Positions 35,541-47,211 of a stretch of DNA of 64,000 nucleotides are shown here, piece after piece. The stretch lies in the NCBI GenBank assembly GCA_029706075.1, contig JAINUG010000011.1:2974501-3038500 (forward strand), in the 5' to 3' direction. Source of the DNA: Aldrovandia affinis. Taxonomy: Eukaryota; Chordata; Actinopteri; Notacanthiformes; Halosauridae. The position numbers and the translations under genes were made by a program. The first letter of the stretch is position 1. Each line of letters begins with the position of its first letter. Under the pieces are notes generated by a model that saw nothing but the letters and a program-made list of their open reading frames with translations, searched no databases and was not told the origin of the DNA.

Positions 35541-36065
35541 GTATAAAATAAACTATATAAGTAATGAGGTATATTTTATGCCCAAAAATCTGAAAATTCC
35601 AAACCTACATTACTAATGCAATTGTTCAGAAAAACATATTTTGTTTTATTAATAATAGCACAAAATAAATGTCCTGACATGGCCATCTCATTCTCCAGAC
35701 CTGAATCCAATTGAACATTTGTGGTTTGAACTCAAAAAAGCAGTCCACAAATGTCAACCCAAGAATCTGAAGGAGCGAGAACAATTCTGCATGGAGGAAT
35801 GGTTGAGGACGCCCCCAAAAGTTCCATAGCCTCGTACGACACTACAGAAGGTGACTACTTGTTGTTATAATGGCCAAGGGAGGAATGACAAAGTACTGAT
35901 AACAGGGGTGTGAATATTTGTGATTCTTTATTTTTCTGGGGGAAAAAACAACATTTCTGAACCATTTGATTGTGGTTCGTGCTAATGCATTATTATTAAA
36001 GAATATAATTTTCAGATTTTTTTGTATAAAGTATACCTCATTACTTATATCGTTTATTTTATATA
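35541..36065 (+). mobile_element. Internally deleted Tc1-type element, 525 bp
   Basis: Terminal inverted repeats of about 60 bp: GTATAAAATAAACTATATAA and following on the left, and its complement (ATATCGTTTATTTTATATA) on the right. The interior keeps the last third of a plus-strand transposase, MAISFSRPESN-like in one frame and SPDLNPIEHLWFELKKAV in another. The latter holds the third catalytic residue. It is nested in the CR1-like LINE and followed directly by a SINE. Confidence 0.88.
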
Positions 36066-36385
36066 ATTTATTTTGGGTGGCACGGTGGTGCAGTGGATAG
36101 CACTGTTGCTGCACAGCAAGAAGGTCCCAGGTTCAATCCCAGCCAGGGCCTTTCTGTGTGGAGTTTGCATGTTCTCCCCATGTCCGCGTGGGTTTCCTCC
36201 AGGTACTCCGGTTCCCTCCCACAGTCTAAAGACATGCACGTTAGACTAGTTGGAGAGTCTAAATTGCCCGTAGGTATGAGTGTGTGAGTGAATGGTGTAT
36301 GTGCCCTGTGATGGATTGGCCAGGGTTTATTCCTGCCTCTTTCCCAATGCATGCTGGGATAGGCTCCGTATTTACTTATTTGCTT
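36066..36385 (+). mobile_element. tRNA-derived SINE of the DANA/HE1-like type, plus strand
   Basis: Starts GGGTGGCACGGTGGTGCAGT, with an A-box-like TGGTGCAGTGG (36086-36096) and a B box GGTTCAATCCC (36130-36140). The body GTGTGGAGTTTGCATGTTCT, GTGGGTTTCCTCC and CCCACAGTCTAAAGACATGC is a widely dispersed fish SINE core. It sits against the right end of the Tc1-type element. Confidence 0.88.
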
Positions 36386-36514
36386 TTAGCCTTAGCCCGC
36401 ATATTTCAATAATCTACCTTGTTTCTCTCAGAATTGCCTTTTTTATATACTCTGTACAGTCTCCCGTAAAGAATTATTTATCCACTGTGGACACTGTTTT
36501 TTCATACATTTACA

Positions 36515-36970
36515 TTTTAAGCATTTAGCAGACGCTCTTATCCAGAGCGACTTACAATATGTGCATTAATACATGGTATGATCAATCATAGTAGCAATCA
36601 ATACAATACAATGATGTATGTTTATCATGTTATGAACATTTCCAATGCGAACCAAGTAGTACTATTTGTGTATCTAAATTGCAGCGGATGAAGGCTTCTG
36701 TAAACTACAGGTGTACAGGCTACATAAAACAAACAACAACTGTATGCACATCATGGGCATATTTCTTCTCTAGGTGTGAGATAACAAGGTTGGGCTTGCG
36801 AGCTAGCTCGCTCGCTACCGGGAAAGCAACTAGCAAATCGTTAAGATTAGAATTTCCAGCAAGTTAGCAAGCAATCTGCTTCACACAATTCAGCTACCTA
36901 GCTGGCTAACAAGTTAGATTGCTCCTTGCGTAGCACTACGCAGAAACGAGTGGCGTTACATTCATTTAGC
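36515..36970 (-). mobile_element. Fragment with L2-type 3' tail, minus strand
   Basis: On the minus strand it ends CGCTCTGGATAAGAGCGTCT then GCTAAATG, the same tail as the LINE ending at 32078. Sequence upstream, with GCTAGCTCGCTCGC near 36800, has no RT frame and no clear tRNA head. It is either a SINE with an unrecognised head or a short LINE copy. Confidence 0.65.
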
Positions 36971-37244
36971 TTAAAGTATTACACACTTCATGTTATTCAA
37001 AGTGTCATTTTTCCTTACTTTTGGGAAGAATTTACACTGTGCATCAACAATAACCCTTTTACATTTGTTCAATCTGTTGTTCACAGTTTTGCAATCTAGA
37101 AATTTTACCCAATCTATATTATGTAAATTCTCTCATTCAATTTTCACTGAAATTCAGCTTAAAGTTTAAAATTCTAGAGTTAGAGGAGGCAGTCTTAATT
37201 TGGCAAAAAATATCAAAAGTGACTGCACTATGATCACTTGTCCC

Positions 37245-37499
37245 TCATGGTTCCTCTACCCCTGAGCTGCAAATTCTGTCAGGATTATTACATAAAACCA
37301 GGCTGAATAGGCTGAATAACTGACTGCACCAAAAACAGTCATTAAGGACATCTAAAAACTCCTCTTCACATTTTCCCTGACCTGACAGTACTTCCCAATT
37401 AATTGAGGGGTAATTGAAGTTGCCCATTATTAATGTCACTCCTTCTGCACAGGCTTGTTTTATGTTTCCATAGAGCATAGTGTTTATGTTGCTGTCCAA
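37245..37499 (-). pseudogene. LINE endonuclease remnant (GDFN-type motif)
   Basis: TLIMGNFNYPSINWEVL is the endonuclease Gly-Asp-Phe-Asn motif with Asp replaced by Asn, followed by the family's Trp. EEEFLDVLNDCF follows, as expected. Loss of the catalytic Asp alone would disable it. Confidence 0.8.
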
Positions 37500-38510
37500 A
37501 GCTGGTGGTTTATACCATACTCCTACATTAAGGCCCTTCCCACGTTCTCCCTAATCCAGATGTGAGTTTATATCTGGAATTTCCTGCACATTATGATTTT
37601 CTTTCACATAAATGGCCACACTCCCTCCTCTTTTATTTGTTCTACCCTTCCTAAACAATTTTTACCCCTCCAAATTATATTCATCCCCATCCACTGAACA
37701 AAGCCATGTCTCTGTAATCCCAACAATGTCATAACCCCCATTGAACATTACAGCCTCCAGTTCCAAAAATGTATTCTTTATACTTCTAGCATTTAAACAA
37801 AGGAACTTCAGAGTATTACTTACTAGTACCTATATCCTCTTCCACCTCCACACATAACAATGCCAAATGACCTCCATTAACATTATAATGACTTAATTAA
37901 TTATATCCTCACAGGTATTATTATACTTTGCCTTGTTATTTAGCATCTGGGCAGTTTGTGCCTCCCTATCCTTAATATTAATACTAATCCCCCCCCCTTT
38001 TCCCTAGTTTAAATATTCTTCCCCTACCCTAAGCATACACTGGCCCACCACAGCGGTTCCTCTCTGGTTCAAATGCTTCTTGTTGTGCTTGTACAGGTCA
38101 CCCCTGTTCCAAAAGTAGTCCCAGTGCCCCAGAAACCTGTACCCCTCTTTCCTACACCAGGTTTTAGCCTTGTGTTAAATCTCCATATAAAATAATACTT
38201 CCCTTTACTAGCACGTGGTACTGGGAGAATTCCAGAGAAGACCTCCTGATCTTTTTCCTAATTCTATAAATTTGTCCTGTAGAACATCAAACCTACCCTT
38301 ATCTATGGACCATGACCACTAGATCCACCCCTGCTCTGGCCAGGAGCTTGTCCGCGTGTCCCAGGAGGTCTCCTACCTGGGCACCAGGCAGGCAACATGC
38401 CATCCGAAACTCCTTTTCCCGCAAACAGACTATACTGTCTACACCTCTAATAATTGAGTCCCCCACTATGATTAACTCCCCTCCCTAAATATTATTAAGA
38501 GTCACATAGT

Positions 38511-39383
38511 TTTTTAAAAGTATTATTATTATTATTATTATTCGTTTTTTCATGTTTTATTTTATCTTTTTTTATTGGCTCTAAATCAAAATTGAAGCTC
38601 TGCCTTATACACCGTGGGCTATTAAATGGAAATAGTCGTCCTGTCGTACTCAGTGAGTAGAAAACCAATTAATGAAACAAGTGGGGGAAAAAATGAAATG
38701 AGGCAAAAGCAAAGACAAATCCCCAAACTTTTTTGATGATTGAAATAAAAGTCAAATTATCTGGGTAAAGTAAATTAGCTAAAAATTGTGTAGCGTGTGG
38801 GGAGGGGAAAGGAAAGTGGGGGTGGGGAGGGGGGCAACATAAAAAAATAAATACCTCCCAAGGGAATAGTGCCCCGCTGAGTTTAATTCCACCAGAATAA
38901 GAGAGCAATCAAAATGGAAATTAATCAAATTAAAAAATAGCTTTAAAGTATGTCGACCTGTTTAAATGACCACGAGCCAGACTGCTTAACTCTCTACAGC
39001 TTCCAGGCTTTGATTTTCCCTCCCTGAAACTGAGAAGCATCTAAATAGTAAAAAGACTGATTTATTTTTGTAAAATGGCATTAGGAGGGGTGCAGGAGTT
39101 CAGTTCCCTGGTCACAGTGGAAGTCCCTCACTCCCTTTGTCTGTAAGGGTAAATGTGGTTCATTTAGTTTAACGAGTATTGTTTGCATAACTGCTCTCCA
39201 TTTTGCTCATATTATTATCATCATCATCATCATAGTTGCTTGACCAAAGATTCAGCTGAGATGGAGTTTTCCAGATTTATGTTCCCGTTAATTAAATTCA
39301 GTGAAGGCCAGGGTGTGTGTGTGTGTGTTTGTATATATGTGAATGGCTGTGTGTATTTGTGTTGATGCACACACATGTACTGT

Positions 39384-39427
<44 letters not shown>

Positions 39428-39647
39428 GTGTGTGGCTTGCATGTATTTGTGTCTATGCACACACAGGCAGTTAGTGTGTGTTTATGTGTGTGTATGCTTT
39501 TGTATATGTGTTTGGTTTGTATATGCCACACATGTACTGTAGGTGTGTGTGTGTGGGGGGGAGGTATTTGTGTGTGTGTGTGTTTGCGTGTGTGTGGGTG
39601 TGCGCAGCGGGCTATTTTGGTGTGTGTGAGTGTGTGGGTGTGTATGT

Positions 39648-39697
<50 letters not shown>

Positions 39698-42593
39698 ATA
39701 TGCGTATGTGTGTGTGTGTGAGAGAGTTTGTGGGTGTGTCTGCGTGTATGTGGGGGTGCATGTGAATGTGTGTGCGTGTGTGCAGGGGCTGTGTGTGTTT
39801 GTGTGAGAGCATGTGTGTGTGTGTGTATGTGGGTGAGAGAGCGAGAGAGAGAGAGACTGTGTGTGTGTGTGACAGTCAGATGTTTACACATTCCCCACAT
39901 AACAACATTTGCACATTTGGACAAAAATTATTTTCTCACCGTATGGTACTGTAATAGTCTTCATTGAAACATTGTAATTTTGCTGGCTTAAAATCCACTT
40001 GGGAGCATTACAACAGTGTGTGAGTTTGCTTTATTTATTTATCTATTTATTTTTCCCTCTCGTTTGAATCTTCTGGGGACCAGAAATGTTGCACTTTGAC
40101 AAATTTGTTGATTTGTATTCAGTTTTCATATGGAGCATTAATGGAGCTTCAGAGCACTCTGGCAGCTTTCCCAAACAACACGAGGATGGGACAGACAACA
40201 CTTGATTATGACTGGGAGACATGCTGGGATCTGTGTTTCTCATTAATATCTCTCCTTCCAGAACACTCCGGATGTAATTTTTAAATGAACGCAAAAAGTT
40301 AAGATCAGCCCGAGGGCAGCAAAGTCTGGGTAGAGACATGACTATCTTGGAGAAAAACTGAATTCTATTTACAAAGCTTGTTTTGTTGTTATTTTAACCT
40401 ACATGCTCATTGCTAAAGGGCCTGAGCAGGGAAACACTGCACATATACAGACACAAAATCTGCTCTTTTCCTCAAGGCTTCCATTGACATAGGCAGAGTC
40501 ATTTTAAACACGTATCCTTCTGAAGGCATTGCTTCTGTATGAGTAGGATGGCGTTTAAATGTGTGTTTTGATGCTAGCTATAATAATGCTTTGCTGTGTA
40601 GTACCACTTCAAATGCAACTGCTTTCATTACCATTAACCTCTTGTGGACCAGGGTGACCAGATTCAAACAGTCTAGAAGCTGAGAGATTTCATGGGACAT
40701 TGCGGGACGGGAAAGGAATATTCAAATAACGAAGCTAGAGAAAGCCGAAGCAACGTTTGTTGACCAGGTTGAGTGGGGTGGCGATTGCTGACTAAGCAGA
40801 GGAAGGGGGGAACATATCCATAATGTTAGGTTTTTTTAAAGATGCAGGACAATGTTCTTTGTTGGGGAACGAGGAACAACAGGTCACAATGATCCCCTCC
40901 ATACTGGGCGGTGGGTAGGAAAGATAGGGAGACAACACAAAGTTAGTGAATAGGCCAGAGCAGATCTTTTCTTCTTTACAACAGCGGTCATGAAGAGCCA
41001 CAGGACATTCTGCTTTCCATTGTTACTCAGAACTATTGATCAATTAAATTGTCTGATTACACAGTTAGCTCACCTCAACTGGTTTCTTGTGTCCAAACTG
41101 GTTGCTGATTATTAGGTGAAAGAAAAAAACTGCATAACCTGTGGCCTTCCAGGGCCAGGATTGAAGAAACCTCTGTCTTACAGGGTACATTACAACCAAA
41201 GCATAAAATAAGGGACAGAAAAAAAGGGAATATCCCCCTGGAAGATGTTCAAATTCCGGCGCGAACTGAGCATTGTGGTTAACCGAGACACGCAGTTGCT
41301 GGATGAATTCATGTTCATTATATCGGCAAAACACTCTGTTTCATGTCTTCCTCATTGAGACAATCAATGTTCCTGATTTCTCTCCTCAAAAATGGGTTCC
41401 AAGGCTATGCTTTTGTAGGGTTGGGGTTAGCATCCAGTCACAACTGGGCTGATTACTAATCAACCTGTGCTGCAGTTGTGGGGGGACCCTGGCAGGCCTC
41501 ACGTGCTTTGAGAGGTAACAGGATCATTGGACAGTACCCAAAAAAGGGACAGCCCTCTCTACTACTCCCTCACCTCTATCCTGACTAACAACTCTCTCCT
41601 CAGATCAGCTCAATTGTTCTACATGATGCCTCTTTGCTTGTCAGATTTTAATGTCTTATGTGTTTGTTGAATTTAAAAAAGGTTTACCACCACACTGGTG
41701 ACATATGAGCTTAATGAAATACCTCAAGTTTAAAACAAAAATAAGTAAATTACCCGGAATGTATTCCACTGACGCGCTACCACTAATGTCACCAATGATC
41801 TCCACCCCCACACCTCCCTTCCCCTTCCCAGCGAATCTCAGAATCATTATTTGCATTAACAATGTCGTTAGTCACATCGAACACCATAACGGACTAAAAA
41901 TGATCAAAGTGACTCTCAGGAGGAGTGACAGGGGACAGAGTAACAAGCGAAAACGGGAGAGATTATCTCACGCTAATAATCCTCTCTTTAAACATGGCTG
42001 GCAGCCTGATATTTGTAAATTACTACAAGTGCAGAAAAGCCTATTAAATATTTAACACTGTTCCACCACAATGCACCTTCCCCCTTCCACCCCCCAAAAA
42101 CCTGCCAGCCGCCACCCCCTCCCTAACTATAACCCCCCTGGGCTTGTTCATCACATGTGAAGCATAAACCAAACCTATAAATCATTCAGCGGAGCCATCA
42201 GCTGGAGACAAACAACAGCATTTACAATGAGGTGGAAGTCAATCTTATTTTCATCCTCATGGTGTGAAATGATAATGAGCAGGACAAGCAGGCTTGTGAT
42301 CAGTGCATGACACGTGAAAGCAGCTTTAATCCCCACATATATCTACGCAGCGCAGCGCGTGTGTGCGTACAAACTGCATGGGGCTGCAAAGCACTAAATC
42401 CTCTCCTGGGATGAGCCTGCTACTTTGAATCAGTGACACACTGCCACTCCTCTGTGTAAGGAAGGAGAAATCACACACACCTCCTGCCTTTACCACGATG
42501 GGAGTCGCAGGCGCGTGCAGTCCCAGTGGAACACAGGCCTGCATTCCATCAACATTTGCCCTGAACTTTGACTAACAAAAAAAAATGCAAGCA
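38511..42593. other. Unassigned noncoding stretch, partly high complexity
   Basis: No gene or recognised element apart from an ATT run at 38520-38542 and the GT tract. The parts at 38870-39100, 40030-40330 and 41700-42300 are non-repetitive with many AT-rich transcription-factor-like cores, for example ATTTGCATTAAC and CTAATAATCC. They are the best candidates in the window for conserved regulatory DNA, but this rests on texture alone. Confidence 0.5.
39312..39880. repeat. Long compound GT repeat
   Basis: Over 560 bp of GT-rich repeats with GTGTTGATGCACACACATGT-type interruptions, occurring at least twice, and GA runs at the right end. Long Cys-Val or Thr-His frames on both strands are artefacts. 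Confidence 0.95.
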
Positions 42594-42596
42594 TTA

Positions 42597-43245
42597 CCCT
42601 AGGGATCCACCAGAAGCGACGAAAGCGAAGAAAGCGGCCGGGAGTCATTCACTTTCAATTGGAGCTGGCGATGGTAGTAGATGTAGGGCGAAGTCAGCGT
42701 GAGTCACCCCCCAGTGACTTTAACTTTATGCAAATTTGTGGTGATGTGGTGAAGCGATAACCAATTGGAGATATGTCCTTATTTCTCCTCACTGTAAACT
42801 AAAGTGCGTGTTTTTGGTTCCTACTGTATATTTGGTCCATATCCAAATGGAGAAGAGGTTAATTGTTGCAGTGTCTGGATTTCCCAAACTTTACAATGCG
42901 TCCCTGTTTCTATAGCCTACAGGGACATCAATAAAAAGAACAACACATGGCGCAAAATATCAGAAATCCCTGGTGACTTTGATTAATTACATGCAATGAA
43001 ATGAAAAGTGGGTTAATGGCTGGTAGCTAGCTAGAAAGGTCAAGGTATAGGTAAAGTTAGTAGTTTACTTCTACGTTCTATGGAATTGGCTCAGTTCACT
43101 CTACTACAAGCTTGATAGCTGTACATGTACAGCCTAACCTGTTCTTCCCAAAAGTTGCTTGTGTGGGAACGCCCACACGAGCGCCCGTTGGCTAGCGATC
43201 AAAGCAGCGTCTATAGAGAAAATTGCTTCTGGTGGATCCCTAGGG
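42597..43245 (+). mobile_element. PIF/Harbinger-type nonautonomous element, 649 bp
   Basis: Perfect 21-bp ends: CCCTAGGGATCCACCAGAAG then C on the left, and its complement on the right. Each end is flanked by TTA (42594-42596 and 43246-43248). A 3-bp TTA duplication is the PIF/Harbinger target signature. The interior keeps a MADF-like coding remnant, the DNA-binding partner protein such elements encode. The nuclease gene is gone. Confidence 0.88.
42847..42980 (+). pseudogene. MADF/Myb-like domain remnant
   Basis: From ATG 42847 the frame reads MEKRLIVAVSGFPKLYNAS, then a stop, and another frame continues YRDINKKNNTWRKISEI. Together these match the order of the MADF fold: helix with hydrophobics, a Pro-x-Leu-Tyr turn, Tyr-Arg-Asp, then Trp with Ile. 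MADF/Myb-like proteins accompany the nuclease in PIF/Harbinger elements. A frameshift splits it. Confidence 0.7.
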
Positions 43246-43248
43246 TTA

Positions 43249-43655
43249 GAGCTTTTTCTTCACAGATGCACATTGGCATGCTATTTTTTTGACAACCTGT
43301 GTTGGATAAAAGTGTGAAAAAGACACAAAGACAAAGACACAAAAGTGACTCTTCTTTGTTATTCTATGTTTCTGGGGAGACAGAGGGATATTTTGTTAGT
43401 TAGACCGTTATATTACATATTAAATGTTAAATATCATTTAATATTTAATATTTAATATCACAAAACTGTTGTACTTAAGGCCAAGAAGGGGAGTGTGACA
43501 AATAGGCAGCCCTCTGGTACAAGAATGCAGGGCAGTATATTCTCTCATGTAAATGAATGATTTTGCATGAGTTTTTCATTGAGATTGGCTTGTACATGTT
43601 TCTGATTACAACTTGTTTGTAACTGCCTGAAAAGCTCAGTATAATTGCTTGTTTC
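43249..43655. other. Unassigned noncoding stretch
   Basis: No element recognised. An ATATTTAAT low-complexity run is near 43415-43456. Confidence 0.6.
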
Positions 43656-43759
43656 CAGATTAGTAGTAGAAGTATTTACCCCCTTTGGAATTTGTAACAT
43701 TTTCTTTTCTTCATGGAATAAAAATAGATTTAATTGGGATTTCTTGCCACTGATCAACA

Positions 43760-43845
43760 CAAAATACTCTACAATATCAAAGAAAGTAAAGCTTTTTATT
43801 AATTAATAAAAAGCTTTACTTTCTTTGATATTGTAGAGTATTTTG
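43760..43845. repeat. 86-bp perfect palindrome
   Basis: Each 43-nt half is the exact reverse complement of the other, with no spacer, centred on TTAA at 43801-43804. It is composed of the Tc1 subterminal block AAAATACTCTACAATATCAA and what follows, duplicated in inverted orientation. It can form a cruciform in DNA or a perfect hairpin in RNA. Confidence 0.97.
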
Positions 43846-44311
43846 ACAATAATTTGATTGCAGACGTATTCACCCCTTTTTCGAAGACACACCTAAATAA
43901 ACTGGTACAATCAATTGTCTTCAGATGTCATATCATTATTTGATTGGAGTCCACCTCTGTACAATTAAGGTGTTTAGAATGATTTCAAATGAAATAGATC
44001 TGTCTGTGAGAGATTCCACAGACATTTAATTTAATTTGAAATAATTTGAAACACCTTAATGTCTTTGGTCTTAAGAGCTGAAGACCAAAGAAATTTCAAA
44101 GCAAATTGGAGAAAAGGTTTTTCAAAAGCACCAATCAGGGAAAAGATATAAGACGATTTCAAAGACTTTGAATATCCCCCACAGCACAGTTAAGTCCATC
44201 ATAAAGAAATGAAGAGATCATTCATTGAACCTGATGGAGCTCAAGCAATTTTGTAAAGACATTATGGGTGAAAATTGAAATGTCCAGATGTCCAAATCTG
44301 GTAGACACTTA

Positions 44312-44847
44312 AGGCCGCTACATGCTTCTACGTAACTTGTGTGACTTCTTTGTGCTTCGCGCAATGCAACAATGTCGCAAGCACTCTGCAATATATACAT
44401 CTGTGAAGGCTATGCTCAGCCTATGCAACATGGTGTCCTTACACTTCTGTACACTAGTAGGTGTCAATGTATTGAACAAGGTCGATAAAGTTTTCATGAA
44501 AGCAGGGAAACTCCTGTACCTTCAAACTTCTTCAGCCAATCTTTCCTGAAGCTGGTTCATTTTATACCGTGTCAAACAAATGATGGAGCTACCTATATCG
44601 TTAGCTACTAGCTTGATGAACTGTGACCTATGAACTGTGACAGCTCCGCCTCTATTTGCTAACCAAACAATCAATGATGCGCAACATCTACGTGAATGGT
44701 TGCACTGCGGTCGTGAGTTCAATTTTTGTGCTAGGTACGCAACACCCTCTGAAACCCCCTCTGTGTAGGTCGCAAAGTTTGCGTTGATGTTGCAGAGCCC
44801 TGGTTGTGTTGCTGTCATGTTGCTGTCCTTCAAGCATGTAGAGTCCT
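44312..44847. mobile_element. TTA-flanked PIF/Harbinger-like element, 536 bp
   Basis: Left end AGGCCGCTACATGCTT and right end complement of AGGACTCTACATGCTT, each next to TTA (44309-44311 and 44848-44850). Excising it with one TTA leaves GACACTTACTCAAACAGACTC, continuous Tc1-family sequence. A 103-codon minus-strand frame (44522-44833) has no firm match, though its end, LQERLAEEV, resembles a MADF start. Confidence 0.82.
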
Positions 44848-45088
44848 TTACTCAAACAGACTCACAGCTGTAATTGCAGCTAAAGGTGAATACTTATGCT
44901 TAATACTTAATTAATTAAGCAAAAGGTTTAGAGTTGTGTTTTTTTATTTTATTTAACATTACAGAGTATTTTGTGTTGATCAGTAGCAAAAAATCCCAAT
45001 TAAATCCATTTTTATTCCTTGAAGTAGGAAAATAAAATGTGAAAATTGCCAGGTGTGAAGCGGGTGAATACTTATTATATCCACTATA

Positions 45089-45770
45089 CATGTACACAAA
45101 TGTAAAGTTATTATTTTACCATTATAATTACTTCTACTTTTGACGTCTACAGCTGCTGAATAGATTTAAGTCCTAAAAAGTGTCTGCTTTATTGAAGACA
45201 GTCAGTGGTATAATATACATGAATTAAAATATTATGAGGGTTTATAGGGACCAATTAAAACCCTGTGTGAGTCCATGAATCAGGTGACAAGGATTAGGCC
45301 CACACATTTCCCCTGCTATTACACAATACTTACCGACTCTGATTTAAGCCTTAATGGGCAGATTTAAGCTTTGATTTCAGCATCAATGAACACCCAAATT
45401 TAAGCACTGATTTCAGCCTCAATTAACATGGGAATGATTGATGCAATGAAGGTGGTATGCAGAAAGTCACATGATCATTGAAGGTGCAAAGTGGAGTGGT
45501 GAAGAAAAAGAAGGATGAAGAAGGAACAAACAGAGGATGCATGTACAGGAAGCAAACTGCTGGCCGCTGCAATGCATTAAGTGAGGGTATGTGTGGCCCT
45601 GCTTCTCCAGTTTCTCAATCCTCACCAGCCTGCCCAGTAAGCACTTTTCCCAGGGCTGGGGAGCATGCCCCCTGTCCTGCATCAGCAGTTCCCTCATCTC
45701 AAAGTATGCCACAGGAGTTACATGCAACACAAAATGTTTCCTGTTTTCTTATTTTTGCTGTTTTTCACCT
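45089..45770. other. Unassigned noncoding stretch
   Basis: No gene or recognised element. The frame starting at 45478 runs into the adjacent SINE and is chance. Confidence 0.6.
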
Positions 45771-45783
45771 TTACATTGTATTT

Positions 45784-46102
45784 ATTTTTTTAATTGTTAT
45801 TTCAAATTTTTTACAGTTTTTCTCCCAATTTAGTGCTCAATTATACCTCTATTTAATTCGATTCGCCCTCCCCCACAAACTTGCCTCCTCCGAGACGGAA
45901 CTCGGAACCCAGAACCCACCTACTTTACAGGGACACCATTCACACTTCTCAGTGAGCTCGTGCCGGCTCCCCCACCCCCACCACCCCAGCCAAATGGCCG
46001 GTAGGCACAATAGGGTTTTGAACCGCAGATGTGATAGGCAGCTTTGGACTCACTTTGCATGCAAAGTGAGGTGCTTTTGACCGCTATGCTATCCGAGGCC
46101 CC
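45784..46102 (-). mobile_element. tRNA-derived SINE, full length, 13-bp target duplication
   Basis: Flanked by TTACATTGTATTT at 45771-45783 and 46103-46115. The minus-strand head GGCCTCGGATAGCATAGCGG contains an A box TAGCATAGCGG and, further on, a B box GGTTCAAAACC. Between them is a 22-bp perfect palindrome (46049-46070) that lengthens the usual A-B spacing. Body and tail match the truncated plus-strand copy at 24546. Confidence 0.92.
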
Positions 46103-46285
46103 TTACATTGTATTTTATATTATATTATCTATACAATGTATTGCCTTTTAATTTTGCCTGCTGCTTTCATACCTACTTTTATTACTTTTTATTTTGGAAT
46201 TAACTTTGACCCCATTGCATGCAAAGTATGTATAAAAATAGTTATATTATGATTATTATTACTACCCCAACTGACGTGCATAATT

Positions 46286-46374
<89 letters not shown>

Positions 46375-47211
46375 TGCAAGGAGTCTGTATAGAATAAAGA
46401 CCATGCATTAGTGCATGAGGTATTTCCTGCTGACCCCCTTTCTCCTAGAGACCCTGATCTTGGACACAATAATGGCAAAGTGTCCATCAGTGTCCCAGAG
46501 CTCTCTCAGGTCAGAGCAGACAGCAGTGCGATATAGAAAGGGGTCAAATTTAATTAGTTTTTTGAAAACGTATCATCTTAACCTCCAGTTACAACACTTC
46601 CACAGTATGAAATCTGAGAAGGACATTTTTGGAATGTTTTTGGAATGTTTTACATTAGATACACATTAATCCTAATTTATCGCTAATTACATTGTATTAA
46701 CAGTAGTTATTACACAGTGGTAGAAGTAATTTGTAAGTTTGCAAGCTTTGTAAATACATGTTACTGCACAGCACTGAGGCAGCTTCTGTGATTGCTTTGA
46801 CACAAGTATTATGGTTGCCTTAGGGCTAACGTCTGAGTTTTGTCAGATCAATGAAAACACTTATAAACAAGAGGAATAAACAGCTAAGAACTCTTACTCT
46901 AACTCATCACTAGCAAGGGAAATAGGAGGCTTCATACACCCATAATGGGTGGAGTTGTCATCTCCTGTCAATTACTCACTTGCAAGAACCAATCAAATGA
47001 TAGCGCTATCAACAGCACAACAAAATTAGCGAGTCACTGATAAGACATGATTCCTGCACCCATTTAGGTGTTCATGAATCCTTATGCTCTCCTATCATTG
47101 GTGATTGCTGGAATTTTGTAGAACTCTGGAGACTCGTAAAAACTTGCCTGGGAATCTATTATCTCCGTCTACCTCCCCAAGGCAGGGCATTTTTTGCCCC
47201 GTTGCAATTTA

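Larger units (their letters stand above)
34015..38510 (-). mobile_element. CR1-like LINE, minus strand, heavily interrupted
   Basis: Minus-strand coding remnants appear in LINE order: endonuclease at 37245-37499, RT further down, and an RT C-terminus at 34100-34560. The lower end reaches a short GAACATAAGAACA run near 34030-34050. Inside it lie a SINE (34593), a Tc1-type element (35541), a second SINE (36066) and an L2-tailed fragment (36515). Frames are badly broken. The part above 37500 corresponds to upstream LINE sequence, but the upper boundary is approximate. Confidence 0.72.
43660..45088 (+). mobile_element. Tc1-like copy with fold-back rearrangements
   Basis: Left and right termini (AAGTATTTACCCCCTTT; GGGTGAATACTTATTATATC) and the GGGATTTCTTGCCACTGATC block match the family at 21469. 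Only scraps of transposase remain: AGTTAAGTCCATCATAAAGA near 44190 corresponds to the helix-turn-helix part, and the 3' end resumes at 44851. Three inverted duplications lie between 43760 and 44091, and a TTA-flanked element is inserted at 44312-44847. Confidence 0.85.

Noticed and set aside
39298..39924. 208-codon minus-strand frame and overlapping plus-strand Cys-Val frames
   Set aside because: They are translations of a long GT repeat on both strands.
45478..46080. 200-codon open frame
   Set aside because: Its second half lies inside a minus-strand SINE and the first half has no recognisable content.
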